This document shows positions 61,478 to 64,000 of a DNA stretch of 64,000 bases, piece after piece; the stretch's first letter is position 1; each line of letters opens with the position of its first letter. The DNA lies in the NCBI RefSeq assembly GCF_013391805.1, contig NZ_CP058364.1, positions 1,984,501-2,048,500 on the forward strand. Direction: 5' to 3'. The translations under genes and the position numbers were made by a program. Source of the DNA: Galbibacter sp. BG1 (GTDB taxonomy: Bacteria > Bacteroidota > Bacteroidia > Flavobacteriales > Flavobacteriaceae). Under the pieces are notes generated by a model that saw only the letters and a program-made list of their open reading frames with translations, searched no databases and was not told the origin of the DNA.

Positions 61478-62695
61478 TTAAAGAATGGTGGAAATATACC
61501 AAATGGAAAAACCGATTAAAAAAGCAATACCTGCCCAGCTTAAAAGATGCATTTTTAAACTTGGCCGCCATTTTTCTGGCATATGCTTAGAGGCAACCAA
61601 TTTGTAGTTTATGATGGCATAAAACGGAGCGGTGAGGAAAGATAGGATGGTGGCAATGTCTATAAGCAATTTCATTTCAGATAATAAAAAGAGCAGAATA
61701 CAAACAGTACCAGCCGCTAAGATAAATATCCAAAGGGTAAAAGCGTGTTTAAATTCTCTTTTGAAAATAATATTGGAACATTTGGCCATGGCCCTGGGGC
61801 TGGCGTCCAAAGTGGTTAGAGTGGTGCTGAGCATAGCGGTAAAGGCAGCTATTGCAACAATGTAGTAGGTATAACTCCCCAAAGTTTCGGTGTACATATT
61901 GATAAACTGAAAAGCAAATTGGGTCGCGCTGTTGTTAAAACTTTCATCTGATTGATGCATGACGAACGCTCCCAAACTTAAAAAGAAAATACCTAGAACT
62001 ACGGTGCTGAGATAACCAATATTAAAATCGGTAATAGAGCGTTTTGTTTTGTAGGATTTTTGAACTTTCTTTTTTTCCAGGGCCCATAAGGAATGCCAAA
62101 CGGAAATATCGAGCGGTGCTGGCATCCAGCCCATAAATGCAATGATAAAAGCAATGCCGGCAACGTCCGTAGGGACTGTTTGTTTAAGATCTAAATGCTC
62201 TGTTGTTGCTGAAAATGCCATGGTAATTGCAATTACGGTGCAAATGGTAAGTGTGCATATGATTACTTTCATTAAACGATCCAAGAGCTTATACTTGCCA
62301 ATAATTAGCACGAGCATACAAACCACGGTAATTATGATGCTCCAAGTGATAGGATTTGGGGTGATGCCAAAAAGGTTGGAGGCCAAACCAGCGGTAACAA
62401 TGGTAACAGCGGTCTGTATGGTAAACATGGTAGCAAAATTCAGAATAAAATAAGTAAATAATACGCCTTTCCCCAGTTTTTTATAACCATCGAGCAAACT
62501 TTCGCCTGTAGCCATGGCATAGCGAGGAGCATATTGAAAAAAAGGATATTTAAAAAGGTGAGCTAAAAGAAGTGCCCAAAGGAGTCCGAAACCATAATCG
62601 GCACCTGCCCTGGTCGACTGAACTAAATGGGATACACCAATGGCCGCTCCCGCAAATAAAAGTCCGGGACCTAATTTTTTAAGAAAGTTTCTCAC
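61478..62695 (-). CDS. Nramp-like transporter without the canonical metal motifs
   Basis: The 405-residue protein has about 11 TM helices and the Nramp fold: GPGLLFAGAAIGVSHLVQST, RAGADYGFGLLWALLLAHL, FIIAFMGWMPAPLDISVWHS. In classic Nramp metal importers TM1 has DPGN and TM6 has MPH. Here TM1 reads AIGVSHLVQS and TM6 MGWMPAPLD, so the usual Mn/Fe coordination site is absent. It belongs to a Nramp-related group common in Bacteroidota. The substrate is unknown. Confidence 0.85.
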   Translation of the reverse strand: MRNFLKKLGPGLLFAGAAIGVSHLVQSTRAGADYGFGLLWALLLAHLFKYPFFQYAPRYAMATGESLLDGYKKLGKGVLFTYFILNFATMFTIQTAVTIVTAGLASNLFGITPNPITWSIIITVVCMLVLIIGKYKLLDRLMKVIICTLTICTVIAITMAFSATTEHLDLKQTVPTDVAGIAFIIAFMGWMPAPLDISVWHSLWALEKKKVQKSYKTKRSITDFNIGYLSTVVLGIFFLSLGAFVMHQSDESFNNSATQFAFQFINMYTETLGSYTYYIVAIAAFTAMLSTTLTTLDASPRAMAKCSNIIFKREFKHAFTLWIFILAAGTVCILLFLLSEMKLLIDIATILSFLTAPFYAIINYKLVASKHMPEKWRPSLKMHLLSWAGIAFLIGFSIWYISTIL

Positions 62696-62746
62696 TTCTA
62701 AGTTGGGTTGTTGTTGGTTATTTAGGAAGTGAAAATAAGAAAATTA

Positions 62747-63316
62747 TTATTTCTTTTTTTGGTGAATAATTTCGGCCAACAACTTTTTTGCCCTTAAGAG
62801 TTTAACCTTAACATTGTTTAAAGGCTCGTTAAGTTCTTTCGCTATTTCTGCATAGGACAATTCTTGAAAATACCTAAGGTTGATAACTTCTTGGTAGTGT
62901 GGCTTCAGCTTTTTTATATGTTGTAAAAGGCTGGCCAAGTTTTGTTCAGTAATTAAATTGTCTTCCGCAGAAGGTGTGCTGTCGGCTACATTATAGATGT
63001 TGCTATCTTCTTGCTGTAGGGTTTTATGGCTAACTTCCGATTGTTTCTTTCGGATGAGATCGATATGGATGTTTTTGGAAATGGTAATAAGCCATGTCTT
63101 AAACTCATATTCATCATTATAAGATTCTATCTTATCAAAAGCCCTGGAAAACGTTCTTATGGTAATATCTTCAGCTTCGTTTTCGTTTCTTGTTCGCAAA
63201 AGTTGAAAACTATATACATCAATCCAAAAATTATTCAGTAGGAAACTAAAGGACTTTTGGTCACCTTTTTTGGCGAGGTGTATATGTTCTTTGATGTCTT
63301 GTGCGGTTACTTGCAA
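62747..63316 (-). CDS. ECF-type RNA polymerase sigma factor
   Basis: The 189-residue sigma-70 family protein has region 2 (FDKIESYNDEYEFKTWLITI, SKNIHIDLIRKKQSE) and region 4 (VINLRYFQELSYAEIAKEL, NEPLNNVKVKLLRAKKLLAE). No anti-sigma gene is adjacent, so its control is not visible here. The minus strand downstream carries the Nramp-like gene, 51 bases away. Confidence 0.9.
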   Translation of the reverse strand: MQVTAQDIKEHIHLAKKGDQKSFSFLLNNFWIDVYSFQLLRTRNENEAEDITIRTFSRAFDKIESYNDEYEFKTWLITISKNIHIDLIRKKQSEVSHKTLQQEDSNIYNVADSTPSAEDNLITEQNLASLLQHIKKLKPHYQEVINLRYFQELSYAEIAKELNEPLNNVKVKLLRAKKLLAEIIHQKKK

Positions 63317-63424
63317 TACAGGTAGATTTTCATTCTATATAAAAATAGGAAATTAACGGCCGTAGAAATAAAAAATATAGATTTATTCTGGAAGTACCCA
63401 AGAAATTACTTCAGTGTAAATGTA

Positions 63425-63628
63425 TTAATTGTGTTGAGGTTCTGCTTTGCAATCTTGTTCATCTGGCATTTTTCCACAAAAGCTGCACGCTTCGCCCTCT
63501 TTGTTTAAAAAGGGGGATTGACTGGCACATGTTCCGGCAAATTTACCGTCTTTCTTTCCCCAAATTTTAATAGCAATTCCAGCAAAAGCCAATCCTAATA
63601 ATACAATGCTAATTAATATAAGTTTCAT
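63425..63628 (-). CDS. Small Cys-rich membrane protein, 67 aa
   Basis: The protein has an N-terminal membrane helix (MKLILISIVLLGLAFAGIAI) and a hydrophilic part with CASQSPFLNKEGEACSFCGK and a final Cys, four cysteines in all. I recall similar flavobacterial proteins with the same CASQxP-EACSFCG core, but no assigned function. The ATG at 63628 is chosen; an upstream in-frame TTG exists. A TAACTTTG promoter box (minus strand, 63709-63702) and an inverted repeat AAAGGTTG/CAACCTTT (63660-63690) lie in its leader. Confidence 0.75.
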   Translation of the reverse strand: MKLILISIVLLGLAFAGIAIKIWGKKDGKFAGTCASQSPFLNKEGEACSFCGKMPDEQDCKAEPQHN

Positions 63629-63649
63629 TTTTAATATTCTTTGTATCAA

Positions 63650-64000
63650 GTTAGACGTAAAAGGTTGTAATACATTTCAAAGCAACCTTTTTTGGTCGGT
63701 GCAAAGTTACAAAAAACATCTTTCTTAATGTATAAAGTATAGTTAATTACCTTGCTGCCAATAAAACGTAAAGTACATGCTATTTTATTTAGCTCTAAGC
63801 TCTATAGCTACTCCATCAAATAGAAGGCGATGGTTTTTTGAGTTTGAGTTGATTCGGGAAATATCTCTCAAGTGATTACGGTTTCTCCATGTAATTTATT
63901 TTGCTAAATTTATACCAAGCTGTTTTTCAAGTTATGTAATATAAATTGTGAAAAGCAGTCATGTCCATTACAACAATCCTAATCTAAATAAAGAATAATG
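63650..64000. other. Terminal gap
   Basis: I see no confident gene. There is the promoter and hairpin region of the small Cys-rich gene at 63660-63709. A minus-strand open stretch of 36 codons without an ATG lies at 63785-63892 and ends DGVAIELRAK. It could be a gene remnant, but I cannot assign it. Confidence 0.4.

Noticed and set aside
63785-63892. Open stretch ending DGVAIELRAK as a gene
   Set aside because: No ATG and only 36 codons; too little to support a call.

Overview
The window is a gene-dense, AT-rich stretch of chromosome from a member of the Flavobacteriia (Bacteroidota), most likely a Flavobacteriaceae. The gene families point there: an RpoB/RpoC pair of flavobacterial length (about 1270 and 1434 residues), an SprB-type repeat, bTHX, DUF2851, DUF4197, DUF3467 and lmo0937-type small proteins. 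So do several promoter-like TAnnTTTG boxes and the near absence of Shine-Dalgarno sequences except at rpsU. The species cannot be named from the sequence. There is no rRNA, CRISPR array, prophage or intact insertion sequence.

Layout. 1-2470: a truncated RluA pseudouridine synthase, YaaA, the tiny ribosomal protein bTHX, a uracil-DNA-glycosylase-like protein and a small unknown. 2561-11360 (minus): the complete tryptophan operon trpE-G-D-C-F-B-A, preceded by what looks like a ribosome-mediated attenuator with a WWW leader peptide. The operon carries foreign-looking material: four copies of a GC-rich palindromic repeat (two translated in frame in TrpE and TrpG), a frameshifted four-helix-bundle gene and a WG-repeat protein gene. 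11547-13307 (minus): marR - nitroreductase - yceI, with matching palindromic operators. 13453-22041: redox proteins (TlpA-like, redoxin, rhodanese), DUF2851, PspC, a K+ channel, an unusual alanine/Na+ symporter fusion, a helix-hairpin-helix protein and an acyl-CoA dehydrogenase.

22100-38107 is the translation and transcription core: rpsU with a strong Shine-Dalgarno, xerC, hpf, tRNA-Thr, -Tyr, -Gly, -Thr, tuf, tRNA-Trp, secE, nusG, rplK, rplA, rplJ, rplL, rpoB, rpoC and a DUF3467 gene. 38186-42179: a DUF4197 lipoprotein, a phosphodiesterase, truA and an ABC exporter. 42180-44040 is a looser accessory stretch with a decayed gene, nested inverted repeats and small membrane proteins.

44125-49508: pirin, an MFS transporter broken by one stop codon, a lipoprotein, a Crp-family regulator, small proteins and an Old Yellow Enzyme. 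49739-59399: kynurenine 3-monooxygenase, an NmrA-like reductase, a second ABC exporter, DUF4174, a coiled-coil protein whose zinc ribbon has lost its cysteines, a Nif3-like protein, lpxK and a hybrid histidine kinase. 59436-63628: GAPDH, lipoyl synthase, an Nramp-like transporter without the usual metal motifs, an ECF sigma factor and a small Cys-rich membrane protein.

No wholly new multi-gene system is evident. The strongest points for follow-up are the trp attenuator, the in-frame repeat insertions in trpE and trpG, the rpsU Shine-Dalgarno, the MarR-box circuit and the 18-bp duplication of a tRNA 3' end.
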